A stretch of 5,839 nucleotides of DNA, from NCBI GenBank assembly GCA_030690245.1, contig JAUYGW010000029.1, positions 1-5,839 of the forward strand, written 5' to 3'. A program made the translations under genes and the position numbers. The DNA comes from Gallionella sp. (lineage in GTDB: Bacteria > Pseudomonadota > Gammaproteobacteria > Burkholderiales > Gallionellaceae). The notes under the pieces were generated by a model. That model was given only the letters and a program-made list of their open reading frames with translations. It did not search any database and was not told the DNA's origin. Positions 5,151 to 5,839 of this stretch are shown here, in pieces (positions within the stretch are counted from its first letter, which is position 1; every line of letters begins with the position of its first letter).

Positions 5151-5839
5151 ATGCTGACAGATACAAAATTACGGAATCTCAAGCCTGAAGCCAAGGCGTA
5201 CAAAGTCAGTGACCGTGATGGTCTATATGTCACCGTCTTGACTACAGGTACGGTATCGTTCCGCTATAACTACAGCATCAACGGACGGCAAGAGACGCTG
5301 GTGATCGGGCGTTATGGTGCTGGGGGCCTGACACTGAAGGAAGCCAGAGAGAAGCTTTCATTGGCGAAAAAGGAGCTTGTTGCCGGCAAGTCGCCATCCA
5401 GAACCAAGGCGAGAGAAAAGCAAAAGTCCAAGGATGCAGATTCCTTTGGTGAGTGGGCGGAACTATGGTTGAAGAATCACCAGATGGCCGATTCAACCCG
5501 AGACATGCGGCGATCAGTCTATGAGCGCGATCTCAAGGAGCCGTTTGGCAAGCTCAAGATGGGTGAAATATCCCATGAGGATTTGCGTGCTTTGTGTGAC
5601 AAGATCGTAGCCAGAGGCGCACCGGCCACGGCGGTCCATGCCAGAGAGGTGTTGCAGTTGGTATATCGCTATGCGATGGAGAAAGGGCATAAGCATGACA
5701 ATCCGGCCGACTTGGTGCGGCCAACGTCTATCGCAAGATTTCAACCCAAGGATCGGTCACTATCGCCAGAAGAGATCGGGGTGATGTATCAGTATCTGGA
5801 GTACGTTTCTACCGCACCTACGATCAGGCTTGCGGTAAA
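5151..5839 (+). CDS. Tyrosine recombinase / phage-type integrase (P4-like, DUF4102 family), 3' end missing
   Basis: An integrase that would insert and excise the element by site-specific recombination. The 229 visible codons begin at ATG 5151, preceded by GGGGGAAG (5142-5149). Residues 1-80 match the arm-DNA-binding domain (DUF4102): LTDTKLRNLKP, then VSDRDGLYVTVLTTGTVSFRYNY and the LVIGRYGAGGLTLKEAREK segment. A basic linker follows (82-95). The SAM-like core-binding domain runs from about 98 to 190 (SFGEWAELWL..., ending YRYAMEKGHKHDNPADLV). The catalytic domain is just starting (LSPEEIGVMYQYLEY, 204-218). The catalytic Arg, His-x-x-Arg and Tyr residues lie beyond the window, so activity cannot be judged. 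No frameshift or stop is seen. Such integrases commonly lie beside their own attachment site, here the guaA 3' end. Confidence 0.9.
   Translation, partial: MLTDTKLRNLKPEAKAYKVSDRDGLYVTVLTTGTVSFRYNYSINGRQETLVIGRYGAGGLTLKEAREKLSLAKKELVAGKSPSRTKAREKQKSKDADSFGEWAELWLKNHQMADSTRDMRRSVYERDLKEPFGKLKMGEISHEDLRALCDKIVARGAPATAVHAREVLQLVYRYAMEKGHKHDNPADLVRPTSIARFQPKDRSLSPEEIGVMYQYLEYVSTAPTIRLAV

Larger units (their letters stand above)
4853..5839 (+). mobile_element. Left end of an integrative element / genomic island next to guaA (continues beyond window)
   Basis: Downstream of guaA the DNA changes character. An AT-rich stretch (about 4970-5140) holds several short repeats, and it is followed by an integrase gene whose codons use A/T at third positions more often than greB, glnB, guaB and guaA do. 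The order guaA, terminator, repeats, integrase is what is expected for an element inserted at the guaA 3' end. The right end and the cargo are outside the window. The left boundary is set at the base after the guaA stop for convenience; the true junction may lie a little inside guaA. Confidence 0.65.

Noticed and set aside
5278..5744. Two short minus-strand open frames opposite the integrase
   Set aside because: They are antisense to recognisable DUF4102 and core-binding domain sequence, with no Shine-Dalgarno or known motif.

Overview
The window looks like chromosomal DNA of a betaproteobacterium. The GreB, PII, GuaB and GuaA proteins are all of proteobacterial type, and GreB carries the acidic N-terminal extension I associate with Betaproteobacteria. 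A member of the Nitrosomonadales/Gallionellaceae is my best guess, but the family is a low-confidence inference made without a database search.

Layout. Positions 1-424 (minus strand) hold the N-terminal part of a cyclic-nucleotide-binding-fold protein that runs off the left edge. A 239-bp divergent spacer follows. Then come four conserved plus-strand housekeeping genes: greB (transcript cleavage factor), glnB (PII nitrogen signal protein), guaB (IMP dehydrogenase) and guaA (GMP synthase). glnB and guaB each have their own recognisable sigma70-type promoter. guaB and guaA appear to form an operon that carries out the two steps IMP -> XMP -> GMP. A strong intrinsic terminator lies 45 bp after guaA. 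The last ~870 bp are AT-richer and repeat-rich, and end in a truncated tyrosine-recombinase integrase gene. This is the typical left end of an integrative element at the 3' end of guaA, a known integration hotspot.

Most unusual features. (1) The 68-bp guaB-guaA junction is almost filled by a long heptamer-built inverted repeat (3208-3265). In mRNA it would fold into a hairpin of about 26 bp sitting exactly between a Shine-Dalgarno sequence that overlaps the guaB stop codon and the guaA ATG. If the hairpin is looped out, the SD-to-AUG spacing becomes normal (7 nt). (2) The differences between the two arms are G-U wobbles in the guaBA mRNA but would be A-C mismatches in an antisense RNA, so the structure is strand-specific. 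(3) Between guaA and the integrase are phased YGGCAA-type repeats, two exact copies of a 12-bp ATGGTATCAAAT repeat, and a perfect 12-bp palindrome overlapping the likely integrase promoter. These are candidate arm-type and operator sites. (4) The guaB promoter has a GC-rich discriminator typical of stringently controlled promoters, and greB may be leaderless.

I saw no tRNA, rRNA or CRISPR array. No defence or cargo genes are visible; any island cargo would lie to the right of this window.
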